From Humitalea rosea (GTDB lineage: Bacteria; Pseudomonadota; Alphaproteobacteria; Acetobacterales; Acetobacteraceae): a stretch of DNA of 57,587 nt. Shown here one piece after another: positions 19,032 to 27,808 of the stretch (the first letter of the stretch is position 1; every line of letters starts with the position of its first letter). The notes under the pieces were generated by a model. The model did not search any database. It had not been told where the DNA came from and saw nothing but the letters and a program-made list of their open reading frames with translations. The DNA is taken from NCBI RefSeq assembly GCF_003253705.1, contig NZ_QKYU01000029.1, forward strand, positions 1 through 57,587, given 5' to 3'. The translations under genes were made by a program, and so were the position numbers.

Positions 19032-20060
19032 ATGCGCGGCAGCACGAAGATCCGGGATGTGGCCAAGGCGGCCGGGGTTGCGGTCGGCACCGTCTCGCGC
19101 GTGCTCAACGGCCATCCCACCGTGACGGAGCCGATCCGGCGCAAGGTCCAGGCCGCGATCGACGCCATGGGCTACGAGCGCGACACCATCGCCCAGAGCA
19201 TGCGCGGCGGCGCCACCCGGCTGGTCGCCTGCGCCATCCGCGATTTCGACATCCCCCGCTTCGCCACCTTCATCAAGGAGGCCGAGCACCTGCTGCGGGA
19301 GCAGGGCTACACGCTGCTGCTCTCCAGCACGACCAACCGGCCGGAGGTGGAGCTGGACCTGTTGCGCGCCTTTGCGCGCCGAAAAGTCGATGGCGTCATG
19401 ATGACGATCAGCGACGAGGCGCATCCGGGGGTGCTGGAGGCGCTGGCCGCGGCCCCCATGCCGGTGCTGCTGATCGACCGCGACCGCATCGACACCGCCG
19501 ACCGCGTCACCGCCGACCACAGCGCCGGCGCGGCGCGGGCGACGCGGCATTTGCTGGCCTTGGGGCACCGGCGCATCGCCTTGCTGGTCGGCGACACCAA
19601 GGCCTTTCCCGCCCGCAGCCGGGTCCAGGGGTTTGCCGAGGCCTTCGACGCGGCGGGGCTGGCGCCTGACCCGGCACTGCTGCGCGACCGGGTGCTGACG
19701 GCCGAGGATACGTTTCGGGAGACGATGGCGCTGATGAGGCTCACGCCGCCGCCGACGGCGATCTTCGTCGCGACCATGGATCTGCTGGAGGGCAGCCTGC
19801 GCGCGCTGCGGGCGCTGGGCTGCCGGGTGGGCGAGGATGTCTCGCTGATCGCCGGCAGCGATTCCGACCTCGCGGAGCTTTACACGCCCCCGGTGACGGC
19901 GGTCGCCTGGGACCTCGCCGAAATGGGCCGCCATGCCGCGACCATGCTGCTGGAGCGGATGCGCGGCCAGGCCCCCGCCGGGTTCCGCTGCCTGAAGCTG
20001 CCCACCCGGCTGGTGATCCGCGAGTCCTGCCGCCCGCCCGGCTCAGCCGTGCCGCAGTAG
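19032..20060 (+). CDS. LacI-family transcriptional regulator
   Basis: DNA-binding repressor of 342 residues. The N-terminal HTH reads IRDVAKAAGVAVGTVSRVLN with the hinge helix region after GYERDTIAQSMRGG; the rest is a type I periplasmic-binding-like effector domain (about 60-335). It probably binds the palindrome at 19001-19014 and its copy at 17777-17790 and senses a sugar or acid handled by the MFS carrier and the DUF1932 dehydrogenase. Its 3-prime end overlaps gpmI tail to tail by 18 bases. Confidence 0.92.
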   Translation: MRGSTKIRDVAKAAGVAVGTVSRVLNGHPTVTEPIRRKVQAAIDAMGYERDTIAQSMRGGATRLVACAIRDFDIPRFATFIKEAEHLLREQGYTLLLSSTTNRPEVELDLLRAFARRKVDGVMMTISDEAHPGVLEALAAAPMPVLLIDRDRIDTADRVTADHSAGAARATRHLLALGHRRIALLVGDTKAFPARSRVQGFAEAFDAAGLAPDPALLRDRVLTAEDTFRETMALMRLTPPPTAIFVATMDLLEGSLRALRALGCRVGEDVSLIAGSDSDLAELYTPPVTAVAWDLAEMGRHAATMLLERMRGQAPAGFRCLKLPTRLVIRESCRPPGSAVPQ

Positions 20061-21569
20061 CGACCGCCCGGTCATCTCCGCCGGCTGCGCGATCCCGAGC
20101 AGGCCCAGCAGCGTCGGCGCCACATCCGCCAGCCGGCCATCGGCCAGCGTCGTGCCCTCCGGCCCGCCGAAGACCACGCAGGGCACCACATTCAGCGTAT
20201 GCGAGGTATAGGGCCCGCCGGTTTCCGGGTCGCGCATCGTCTCGGCATTGCCATGGTCGGCGGTGACCAGCACCGCGCCGCCGGTCTCGCGCAGGGCGGC
20301 GATGATCTGGCCGAGCCCGGCATCCACCGCCTCCACCGCCTTGATCGCGGCGGGCAGGCTGCCGGTATGGCCGACCATGTCGGCATTGGCGAAGTTCAGC
20401 ACGATCAGCGCATGTTTTTGCGCCCGGATCGCGGCCGCCGCCTTGGCTGCCAGTTCGGGGGCGGACATCTCGGGCTGGAGGTCATAGGTCGCGACCTTGG
20501 GCGAGGGCACCATGATGCGCTCCTCGCCCGGCAGCACCGCCTCCTCGCCGCCGTTCAGGAAGTAGGTGACGTGGGGGTATTTCTCGGTCTCGGCCATGCG
20601 AAGCTGGGTCAGCCCGGCGGCGGCGACCGTCTCGCCCAGCAGCCCGGTCATCGGCTGGGGGGCGAAGAGCGTGGCCAGATGCGCGTCCAGCTCCACCGAA
20701 TACTGGGTCATCCCCGCGGCGGCGGCGAGTTTTGGCACGCGGGGGCGCTCGAAGCCGGAGAAGGCGGGATCGACCAGCGTCGCCATGATCTCCCGCACCC
20801 GGTCGGCGCGGAAATTGAAGCACAGCACGCCATCGCCATCGGCCATGCCGGCGTAGTCGCCGATCACATGCGCGGGCACGAATTCGTCGCTGCGGCCGGC
20901 GGCGGTGTTCTCGGCCACCGCCTGCATCGGGTCGGCGACGCGCGCCCCCTCGGCCAGGGCGATGGCGCGCCAGGCGGTGGAGACGCGCTCCCAGCGGTTG
21001 TCGCGGTCCATGGCGTAGTAGCGCCCGGTCAGCGTCGCCAGCCGCGCGCCCAAGGGCAGGCCGGAGAGGAAGGCGGGCAGGTCCCGCGTCATCGCATCCG
21101 GCGCGCAGTCGCGCCCGTCGGAGAAGCCATGCACCGCGACCGGCACCCCGGCCCCGACCAGCACGCGGGCCAAGGCGAGCGCATGGCGCTGGTGGCTATG
21201 CACCCCCCCCTCGGACAGCAGCCCGATGAGGTGGCAGGTGCCGCCCGAGGCGCGGAGCCTGCCGATCAGATCGACCAGCGCCGGCAGGGTCGGCAGGCTG
21301 CCGTCGTCGATGGCGGCATCGATCCGCGGCAGGTCCTGCATCACCACCCGCCCGGCGCCGAGGTTCAGATGCCCGACCTCCGAATTGCCCATCTGCCCCA
21401 CCGGCAGCCCGACATCCGGCCCGCAGGTGCGGAGGTAGCCGCGCGGCCCGGCGGCCCAGAGCGCGTTGAAGGTCGGCGTCGCCGCCTGGGCCACCGCATT
21501 GTCGGGGCAGGCCGGGCGAAAGCCCCAACCATCGAGGATGATGAGCATGACGGGGGTCGGACGGGACAT
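20043..21569 (-). CDS. gpmI: Phosphoglycerate mutase, 2,3-BPG-independent
   Basis: Mn-dependent glycolytic enzyme that interconverts 3- and 2-phosphoglycerate. The 508-residue product matches the family length. The N-terminus has LIILDGWGFRP (metal-binding Asp) and the nucleophilic serine in GQMGNSEVGHLNLGAGR; the C-terminal metal-binding part has VLTADHGNAE. The start ATG 21569 (MSRPTPVMLIILDGWG) is chosen over a longer in-frame ATG at 21632 because homology begins there. Confidence 0.95.
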   Translation of the reverse strand: MSRPTPVMLIILDGWGFRPACPDNAVAQAATPTFNALWAAGPRGYLRTCGPDVGLPVGQMGNSEVGHLNLGAGRVVMQDLPRIDAAIDDGSLPTLPALVDLIGRLRASGGTCHLIGLLSEGGVHSHQRHALALARVLVGAGVPVAVHGFSDGRDCAPDAMTRDLPAFLSGLPLGARLATLTGRYYAMDRDNRWERVSTAWRAIALAEGARVADPMQAVAENTAAGRSDEFVPAHVIGDYAGMADGDGVLCFNFRADRVREIMATLVDPAFSGFERPRVPKLAAAAGMTQYSVELDAHLATLFAPQPMTGLLGETVAAAGLTQLRMAETEKYPHVTYFLNGGEEAVLPGEERIMVPSPKVATYDLQPEMSAPELAAKAAAAIRAQKHALIVLNFANADMVGHTGSLPAAIKAVEAVDAGLGQIIAALRETGGAVLVTADHGNAETMRDPETGGPYTSHTLNVVPCVVFGGPEGTTLADGRLADVAPTLLGLLGIAQPAEMTGRSLLRHG

Positions 21570-21709
21570 GGTGCGGTCTCGATCAAGCCAGCGGGGATCG
21601 GCTTCGGTATCGGCTGCCGCCGCCGGGGGCAAGTCGAGGGTCGAGCAGTCGTGATCCGGAATATTCCGCCACCCTGGTCTAGCCTCCCGGCGAAGAGGGA
21701 GTTTTCAGA

Positions 21710-22873
21710 ATGAGCCAGGCGCGCGGCGGCGTAGTGATCGATCCTTTGGATCGACCGATCAAAGACCTGTTCCAGGCGCCGGCGGGGGTCCTGCAACAGG
21801 ACATCCGGGCCCGGCTCTGCACCAACCCCATGCTGATCGGGCTGTTGCGCCAGGGCATGAGCCAGGGCGTCGGGCAGGAGCCGATCCTGTCCAGCACGCG
21901 CGACAAGCTGATCACCACACTCTATTTCGCCCATATGCCCCCCGGGCAGTTCGAGCCGAAGCTGCCCGGCCCGACCTTCGCCGAGCTGCTGCAAACCACG
22001 ATCCGGGCCTTCAACGTCTTGCGGACGCCGGGGCAGATCGCCCTGATCGATGCGCTACAGAAGCGCATCGTCGACTGCTTGCTGGCAACCACCCCGGCCG
22101 AGACGATGACCGAACGCGATGGCGATGTGACGGCGGCGAGCCAGCCGCTGCCCTCCTCCCTCAGGCCGTTGAACCCCGACGCGGAAAACGTCGTGCCGCG
22201 GCAGCGGACCGCGACCGCCTGGGCGACGCATGGCATCGGCTACCGCGTGGAGGGCAGCAAGACCGCGGGCAACGACGATCTGCCCCGCATCCTGCGCGAG
22301 GGCTGCCAGCCGCTGTCCCATTCCCCCGCGTTGCTGCTGAAGCTGCGGGGCTGGGTCGTGCTCGGCACCCATATCGCGCAGCGGGACCGGGTCTTCCTCT
22401 GGTACCTCAACCGCGACGTGCTGAACGAAACCGGCACCTGCATCGCCCGCTCCCTGATGGGCGCCACCGCCCTGCCGACGCGGGACACGGAGTCCGCCGC
22501 CGAAGGGATCGCCTGGCACTACCTGGTCGCGACCGATTGCCGCGGCCTCAAGGGCGTGGATACCGAGAAATGGCAGATGGACTTCGGCCGCCCGGCGGAA
22601 GGCTCGACCTCCATCGCCTTCCACCCCCCGAACGTCTGGCGGCCGGGGGAGAAGGCGTTTCTCGGCATCTCGGCGCCGCGCGTGCTGGGCTGGGTCAAGC
22701 TGATGCGGCGAGCGGGCGGGGATGACGGCGGCTGGCGCTTCATGCTGCCCGAAACCACCTGGAACTGGCTGAACAAGCCGGACGACACCCGCGCCGCCTT
22801 CCTGGAGGCGGAGCTCGCGGCGTGGAAGGCCGGGCAGTGGTACCGGGTGGATGCCGCCTATGATTTCGCCTGA
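21710..22873 (+). CDS. Conserved-looking protein of unknown function
   Basis: Soluble protein of 387 residues that I do not recognise. No signal peptide, membrane segment or known catalytic motif is apparent. The first 130 residues look helical with acidic and hydrophobic alternation (GPTFAELLQTTIRAFNVLRTPGQ); the middle and C-terminal parts are rich in Trp, Tyr and Gly (WHYLVATDCRGLKGVDTEKW, TTWNWLNKPDD) and look like a beta-rich domain. The ATG at 21710 follows GAGGGAG. It is monocistronic between gpmI (divergent) and the NnrU gene (convergent, 3-base gap). Codon use and GC are like its neighbours. Confidence 0.75.
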   Translation: MSQARGGVVIDPLDRPIKDLFQAPAGVLQQDIRARLCTNPMLIGLLRQGMSQGVGQEPILSSTRDKLITTLYFAHMPPGQFEPKLPGPTFAELLQTTIRAFNVLRTPGQIALIDALQKRIVDCLLATTPAETMTERDGDVTAASQPLPSSLRPLNPDAENVVPRQRTATAWATHGIGYRVEGSKTAGNDDLPRILREGCQPLSHSPALLLKLRGWVVLGTHIAQRDRVFLWYLNRDVLNETGTCIARSLMGATALPTRDTESAAEGIAWHYLVATDCRGLKGVDTEKWQMDFGRPAEGSTSIAFHPPNVWRPGEKAFLGISAPRVLGWVKLMRRAGGDDGGWRFMLPETTWNWLNKPDDTRAAFLEAELAAWKAGQWYRVDAAYDFA

Positions 22874-22876
22874 CCG

Positions 22877-23557
22877 CTACCCCAGCAGCAGCGCCGGGAC
22901 GCCGAACAGCGCCCGGTGAAAATGCAGCAGCGCCGCCCAGGCGATCAGGCCCAGCAGCGGCGCGGCCCAGCCGATTTCGGCCAGGGCCAGCCGGTTGCGC
23001 CCCCCGGCGATGGCGGCGAAGGGCAGCACCGAGGTCCTGGCCGCGAAGCCCGCCCAGGCATTCGGCGCCCGCGCCCGCAGCTTGGCGTCGATCGAGGGCA
23101 TCCCCAGCAGCGCCGTCACCGCGAAGGCCGCGAAGAACACCATCGCCGCCGTGTCGCCATTGGCCAGCACATGCAGCAGCGACCACAGGGTGAAGGACCA
23201 CAGCATCGGATGGCGGGTGATCCGGGTGATGCCCCGCGCCTCCCGGCCCAGCGCCGCCTCCCCCGCCACCGCGGTCGGGTTGGGTGCGGCGACCGAGGTG
23301 AAGAACAGCACCAGCACCGGCAGCATCAGCGCCGCCATGAGCCAGCGGAACCAGGGGGCGGCGCTCCAGAGGAAATTCGTCTCCGCCCCGCGCCAGGCCA
23401 TCACCAGCAGGATGAGGGCCACCACCGAGAGCACCGAGAACCCGGCGCGGAAGCCGCCCTCCCCCAGCCGCGCGACCAGGGCGGCCCGCAGCGGCGATCC
23501 GGCCAGGCCGACATGGACCATGACCCATACCAGCGCGGCGATCAGCAGCAGGGCCAT
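22877..23557 (-). CDS. NnrU family membrane protein
   Basis: Integral membrane protein of 226 residues with about six hydrophobic helices. The motif RITRHPMLWSF followed by WSLLHVLANGD is the signature of the NnrU/isoprenylcysteine-methyltransferase-like fold. NnrU proteins have been linked to nitric oxide metabolism and, in plant relatives (Z-ISO), to a haem-dependent isomerase; neither role is shown here. The start ATG 23557 has a GGGAGGTCGCG leader. A very long open frame that continues upstream on this strand runs antisense to PBP1A and prfB and is not coding. Confidence 0.85.
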   Translation of the reverse strand: MALLLIAALVWVMVHVGLAGSPLRAALVARLGEGGFRAGFSVLSVVALILLVMAWRGAETNFLWSAAPWFRWLMAALMLPVLVLFFTSVAAPNPTAVAGEAALGREARGITRITRHPMLWSFTLWSLLHVLANGDTAAMVFFAAFAVTALLGMPSIDAKLRARAPNAWAGFAARTSVLPFAAIAGGRNRLALAEIGWAAPLLGLIAWAALLHFHRALFGVPALLLG

Positions 23558-23659
23558 CGCGACCTCCCGAAGCAGCAATTGATATGAATTGTCACCCGGC
23601 CCCGCGTCCAGCGTCTTCGTGCTTCGCGCGGGCGCCCGAGGCGGTGTAGGAAGCGCTCC

Positions 23660-26296
23660 ATGGCTCCGAACGAACTCCGCGCTGATCGCCCCTTGGCGGG
23701 CGACCGCATTCCCGCAACGCCGGTCGCCGGCGGCCCGCCCAAATCCCCGCCCCGCCCCCCCGTACCAAAGCGTCGCCGCCAGAACCCCTTCGGTTTTTTC
23801 GGCTGGATGTGGCGTATCGGCGTGATCCTGGCCGGGACCATGGTGGTCGGCGGCGGCGTCGCGGCCTTTGGCTTCTACCGCGCCGCGATCGCCGAACTGC
23901 CCGATATCCAGTGGCTGACCACCTATGAGCCGCCGCAGATGTCGCGCATTTACGCCGCCGACTCGCGGCTGATGGCCGAGCTTGCGACCGAGCGCCGCAT
24001 CTTCGTCCCCATCGGCGCCATTCCGCGCCGGGTGCAGCAAGCCTTCGTCTCGGCCGAGGACCAGAATTTCTGGACCCATAGCGGCGTGGACCCGATCGCC
24101 ATCGCCCGCGCCGCCCTCACCAATGTGGAAAACCTCTCCACCGGCCGGCGGGCCGTCGGCGCCAGCACGATCACCCAGCAGGTCGCCAAGAACATGCTGA
24201 CCGGCAATGACCGCACCATGCTGCGAAAGCTGCGGGAAGCGATCCTGGCCTCCCGCATCGAAACCGCGATGCCCAAGAGCCGCATCCTGGAGATCTACCT
24301 CAACGAGATCTTCCTGGGCGCCCAGGCCTATGGCGTCGCCGCGGCGGCGCAGCAGTATTTCAGCAAGGGGCTGGACGATCTGACCGTCGCCGAGGCTGCC
24401 TTCCTGGCCGCCCTGCCCAAGGCGCCCAACAACTACAACCCGCTCCGCTACCCCGACGCCGCCCGCTCGCGACGCGACTGGGTGATCGACCGGATGCTGG
24501 ACGACCAGGCCATCACCCTGGCCGAGGCGACGACCGCCCGTGCCGAGCCGTTGCAGGCGCGGCCAAGCCGCCGGCCGGATTTTGTGCCGGTGGGCCAGTA
24601 CTTCACCGAGGAGGTGCGGCGTGAGCTGGTCGCCCGCTTCGGCACGGAACAGACCACCATGGGTGGCCTCGTCGCCCGCACCAGCCTCGACCCGACCTTG
24701 CAGGCCGGTGCCGAGGAGGCGCTGCGCAAGGGGCTGTTCGCCTATGACCGCCGCCGTGGTGGCTGGCGCGGCCCCGTGGCGCGGATTTCGGCCAGCTCCA
24801 CGGACTGGCTGCCGCAGCTCGAACAAGTCGCCCGCCCCCCTGGCGCCCTGCCCGGCTGGCATCTGGCCGTGGCCCTTGAGGTGCGGAACACCGAGGCTCG
24901 CATGGCCTGGATCGCGCGCGCCGATCCACGCGCCGCGGCCGAGCCCCGCACCATGACCCTGCCGCTCGACGATGTGCAGTCCTGGGCCAAGCCGGTGCAG
25001 CCGGGCGGACGCCTGGGCGGCTCGCCCCGCCGCATGCAGGATGTGCTGAGCCCGGGCGATGTCGTGATGGTGGAGGTCGAGCCCGCCACCCCCGCCGCCG
25101 GCCGCAACCGTGGCAGCCCGGAGCATCTTTCGCTGCGGCAATTGCCGAATGTGGAGGGGGCGATCGTGGCCCTCGACCCCAATACCGGCCGCGTGCTGGC
25201 GATGGTCGGCGGCTTCTCCTTCGAGCGTTCCTGGTTCAACCGCGCCTCGCAGGCGCAGCGGCAGCCGGGCTCCTCCTTCAAGCCCTTCGTCTATCTGCCG
25301 GCGCTGGAGCTTGGCATTCCGCCGAACCAGCGGCTGCTGGACGCGCCGATCGAGATCGCCACACCGCAGGGGTTGTGGCGGCCCGGGAACTACGCCGGCA
25401 CCTCCAATGGCTGGGTGACGATGCGCAGCGCCATCGAGCGCAGCCTCAACCTCGTCACCGTGCGCCTCGCGCAGGAAATCGGCATCGAGCGGGTCGCGGC
25501 CACCGCCGCCCGCTTCGGGGTCATCGACAACATGCCGCGCTACCTCGCCATGGCGCTGGGCTCCGGCGAGACCACGGTGCTGCGGATGGCGGCGGGCTAT
25601 GCCTCCTTCGCCAATGGCGGCAAGCGGGTGGAACCGACCCTGATCGACAGTGTGCAGGACCGCTTCGGCCGCCTGGTCTGGCGGCCGGAGGGGCGCGCCT
25701 GCCCCGAATGCGCGACCCGCCCCTTCCAGGACGGGCCGCCGGAACTGACCGATACGCGGCGCCAGATCACCGATCCGATCGCCGCCTACCAGATGACCAG
25801 CCTGTTGCAGGGCGTGGTGCAGCGCGGCACCGGTGGGCGCGCGGCCACCGGGCTGAACCGCCCGATCGCGGGCAAGACCGGGACGACCAACGACTACGTG
25901 GACAACTGGTTCGTCGGCTATACGCCGGACCTCGTGGTCGCGGTCTGGCTCGGGTTCGACGACCCGCAGACCCTGGGCAATGGCGAGACCGGCGGCGGCA
26001 ATGCCGCCCCCATCTTCCGCGATGTGGTGGAGGCAGCCTTGGGCGACAGCCCGCCAGTGCCCTTCCGTGTACCGCCCGGCGTGGCACTGGTGCGGCTCCA
26101 GACCGACCGCGGCCAGACCATCACCGAGGCCTTCCGCCCCGGCACCGAGAACAGCGCCCGCCCGCCGCCCAACGACGCCGACCTGTTCGGTGGCGACGCC
26201 AATGCCGCCGTGCCGGACCTGCCGCCCGCCTTCGGCGTGCCCGGCGTGCAAGGGAACCCCGGCGCAGCGCAGCGAAGGCTGGGGGATCTTTACTGA
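23660..26296 (+). CDS. mrcA: Penicillin-binding protein 1A
   Basis: Bifunctional peptidoglycan synthase of 878 residues. A Pro/Arg-rich cytoplasmic tail (1-45) precedes one membrane anchor (about 50-70). The glycosyltransferase domain has VSAEDQNFWTHSGVDP with the catalytic Glu, and the GASTITQQVAKNML and KILEIYLNEIFLG-like motifs (here RILEIYLNEIFLG). The transpeptidase has the serine motif GSSFKPFVY and KTGTTNDYVDNWFVGY. ATG 23660 is preceded by GTAGGAAG. Typically essential or semi-essential for side-wall synthesis. Confidence 0.95.
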   Translation: MAPNELRADRPLAGDRIPATPVAGGPPKSPPRPPVPKRRRQNPFGFFGWMWRIGVILAGTMVVGGGVAAFGFYRAAIAELPDIQWLTTYEPPQMSRIYAADSRLMAELATERRIFVPIGAIPRRVQQAFVSAEDQNFWTHSGVDPIAIARAALTNVENLSTGRRAVGASTITQQVAKNMLTGNDRTMLRKLREAILASRIETAMPKSRILEIYLNEIFLGAQAYGVAAAAQQYFSKGLDDLTVAEAAFLAALPKAPNNYNPLRYPDAARSRRDWVIDRMLDDQAITLAEATTARAEPLQARPSRRPDFVPVGQYFTEEVRRELVARFGTEQTTMGGLVARTSLDPTLQAGAEEALRKGLFAYDRRRGGWRGPVARISASSTDWLPQLEQVARPPGALPGWHLAVALEVRNTEARMAWIARADPRAAAEPRTMTLPLDDVQSWAKPVQPGGRLGGSPRRMQDVLSPGDVVMVEVEPATPAAGRNRGSPEHLSLRQLPNVEGAIVALDPNTGRVLAMVGGFSFERSWFNRASQAQRQPGSSFKPFVYLPALELGIPPNQRLLDAPIEIATPQGLWRPGNYAGTSNGWVTMRSAIERSLNLVTVRLAQEIGIERVAATAARFGVIDNMPRYLAMALGSGETTVLRMAAGYASFANGGKRVEPTLIDSVQDRFGRLVWRPEGRACPECATRPFQDGPPELTDTRRQITDPIAAYQMTSLLQGVVQRGTGGRAATGLNRPIAGKTGTTNDYVDNWFVGYTPDLVVAVWLGFDDPQTLGNGETGGGNAAPIFRDVVEAALGDSPPVPFRVPPGVALVRLQTDRGQTITEAFRPGTENSARPPPNDADLFGGDANAAVPDLPPAFGVPGVQGNPGAAQRRLGDLY

Positions 26297-26344
26297 TACA
26301 GGCATCGCTTGCGCGGTGGCGCGGCGCGGCCTAACTGCCGCGTC

Positions 26345-27484
26345 ATGCGCGCCGATGCCGAAAGCCTGAAGACCCAGATCGCCGACAGTGTTGAGCTGTT
26401 GCGACGCCACCTCGACTGGGACGTCGCTCTCGCGCGCCTGGAAGAATTGAATGCCCGCGCCGAGGATCCCGCTTTGTGGGAGAAGCCGGATCTGGCCCAG
26501 ACGCTGATGCGGGAACGCACCCGCCTCTCGGACCAGACCGAGGGCGTGGCCAAGCTCAAGCAATCGGTCGCGGATGCGCTGGAGCTGATCGAGATGGCCG
26601 AGGCCGAGGGCGATGCCGCCACCGCCGATGCCGCCGTCGCCGACCTCCAGGCCCTGGCCCGCGAAGCCAAGCACCGCGAGATCGAAAGCCTGCTGTCCGG
26701 CGAGGCCGACAGCAACGACGCCTATCTGGAAGTGAATGCCGGCGCCGGCGGCACCGAGGCGCAGGACTGGGCGGAAATGCTGCTGCGCATGTACACCCGC
26801 TGGGCCGAACGCCACGGCTACAAGGTGCAGCTGACCGAGGAAAGCACCGGCGAACAGGCCGGGCTCAAGAGCGCGACCATCCAGGTTTCCGGCGCCAACG
26901 CCTATGGCTGGCTGAAGACCGAAACCGGGGTGCATCGCCTGGTCCGCATCAGCCCCTTCGATGCGGCCGCGCGGCGGCAGACCAGCTTTGCCAGCGTCTA
27001 TGTCTATCCGGTGGTGGACGACAAGATCGAGATCGACATCAACCCCGCCGATATCCGCACCGATACCTTCCGGGCCAGCGGCGCCGGCGGCCAGCACGTC
27101 AACAAGACCGAATCCGGGGTGCGCTTCACCCATATCCCGACGGGTATCGTCGCGGCCTCCACCCAGGACCGCAGCCAGCACAAGAACCGCGCGATCGCGA
27201 TGAACATGCTGAAGGCGCGACTCTATGAGCTGGAACTGAGCAAACGCGAGGCGCTCGGCGCCGCCATCGAGGCCGGCAAGACCGACATCGGCTGGGGCCA
27301 CCAGATCCGGTCCTACGTGTTGCAGCCCTATCAGATGGTGAAGGACCTGCGCACCGGCACCGAAACCGGCAACCCCGCCGCGGTGCTGGATGGCGGGCTG
27401 GACGAGTTCATGGCCGCGGCCCTGGCGCTGCGGGTCGGCACCACGCGCTCCGAGGCCAGCGCCAGCGTCAAGGCGGCCCTCTAG
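26345..27484 (+). CDS. prfB: Peptide chain release factor 2
   Basis: Reads UGA and UAA stop codons and triggers peptide release. The 379-residue product has the SPF recognition tripeptide in [15 protein letters not shown] and the GGQ loop in [15 protein letters not shown]. Unlike E. coli prfB, the frame is continuous through the position of the programmed +1 frameshift: [19 protein letters not shown] is encoded with no in-frame stop. The start ATG 26345 gives [12 protein letters not shown]; an in-frame start at 26309 would add 12 residues. It follows mrcA after 48 bases on the same strand. Confidence 0.95.
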   Translation: MRADAESLKTQIADSVELLRRHLDWDVALARLEELNARAEDPALWEKPDLAQTLMRERTRLSDQTEGVAKLKQSVADALELIEMAEAEGDAATADAAVADLQALAREAKHREIESLLSGEADSNDAYLEVNAGAGGTEAQDWAEMLLRMYTRWAERHGYKVQLTEESTGEQAGLKSATIQVSGANAYGWLKTETGVHRLVRISPFDAAARRQTSFASVYVYPVVDDKIEIDINPADIRTDTFRASGAGGQHVNKTESGVRFTHIPTGIVAASTQDRSQHKNRAIAMNMLKARLYELELSKREALGAAIEAGKTDIGWGHQIRSYVLQPYQMVKDLRTGTETGNPAAVLDGGLDEFMAAALALRVGTTRSEASASVKAAL

Positions 27485-27491
27485 CCAGCCC

Positions 27492-27519
27492 GAGCGGGGC
27501 GCCGGAGAGCGCCCCGCTC
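27492..27519 (+). terminator. Hairpin after prfB
   Basis: Eleven-base perfect arms (GAGCGGGGCGC at 27492-27502, GCGCCCCGCTC at 27509-27519) with a six-base loop start 8 bases after the prfB stop. No T-run follows, so it is either a terminator of the U-poor kind seen in high-GC genomes or an mRNA 3-prime stabiliser. Confidence 0.7.
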
Positions 27520-27808
27520 CTGAGGCGTGGCCGCCAGCCCCTGCCCACGCCCGAATTGCGAGCCCCCCCCGTCGCACCACCTGCGGTGGCGAGCGCTTGT
27601 CCATTTTCATCACAGGGGAACTTCCGCTCTCCGCAACAAGATCAGGTAATTTTGCTTGAATATTGCAGAAATATTGATCTGAAATGCTATACTTCATGTA
27701 ATTTCAGAGGAGTCCGCCCTCAAAGCCTTAGAAGTTCTGGTGCAGTCCATGCTATCTGGCTAACCTTTAGGTCGCTGAGGCTGTTCTGTCGGACTTTGGA
27801 GGCTAGCG
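27520..27808. other. AT-rich intergenic leader before the Sel1-like gene
   Basis: This stretch has no gene. About 27630-27790 is much richer in A and T than the rest of the window and contains repeated ATATTG elements (27660-27677). TTGCAG at 27663-27668 and TATACT at 27688-27693 could form a promoter with a 19-base spacer. The transcript would have a leader of roughly 110 bases before the TTG start at 27809, preceded by GGAGG at 27798-27802. I see no tRNA or known riboswitch, but a small RNA is possible. Confidence 0.45.

Noticed and set aside
24160-24190. Possible direct repeat or CRISPR-like pattern in GC-rich coding DNA
   Set aside because: No regularly spaced repeats were found anywhere in the window; short GCC/GGC repeats follow from codon bias.
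22877-27697. A 1606-codon open frame on the minus strand
   Set aside because: Only its last 226 codons are a real gene (NnrU family). The rest is antisense to mrcA and prfB, is rich in His, Gly, Arg and Gln as expected for the opposite strand of GC-rich genes, and has no recognisable domain.
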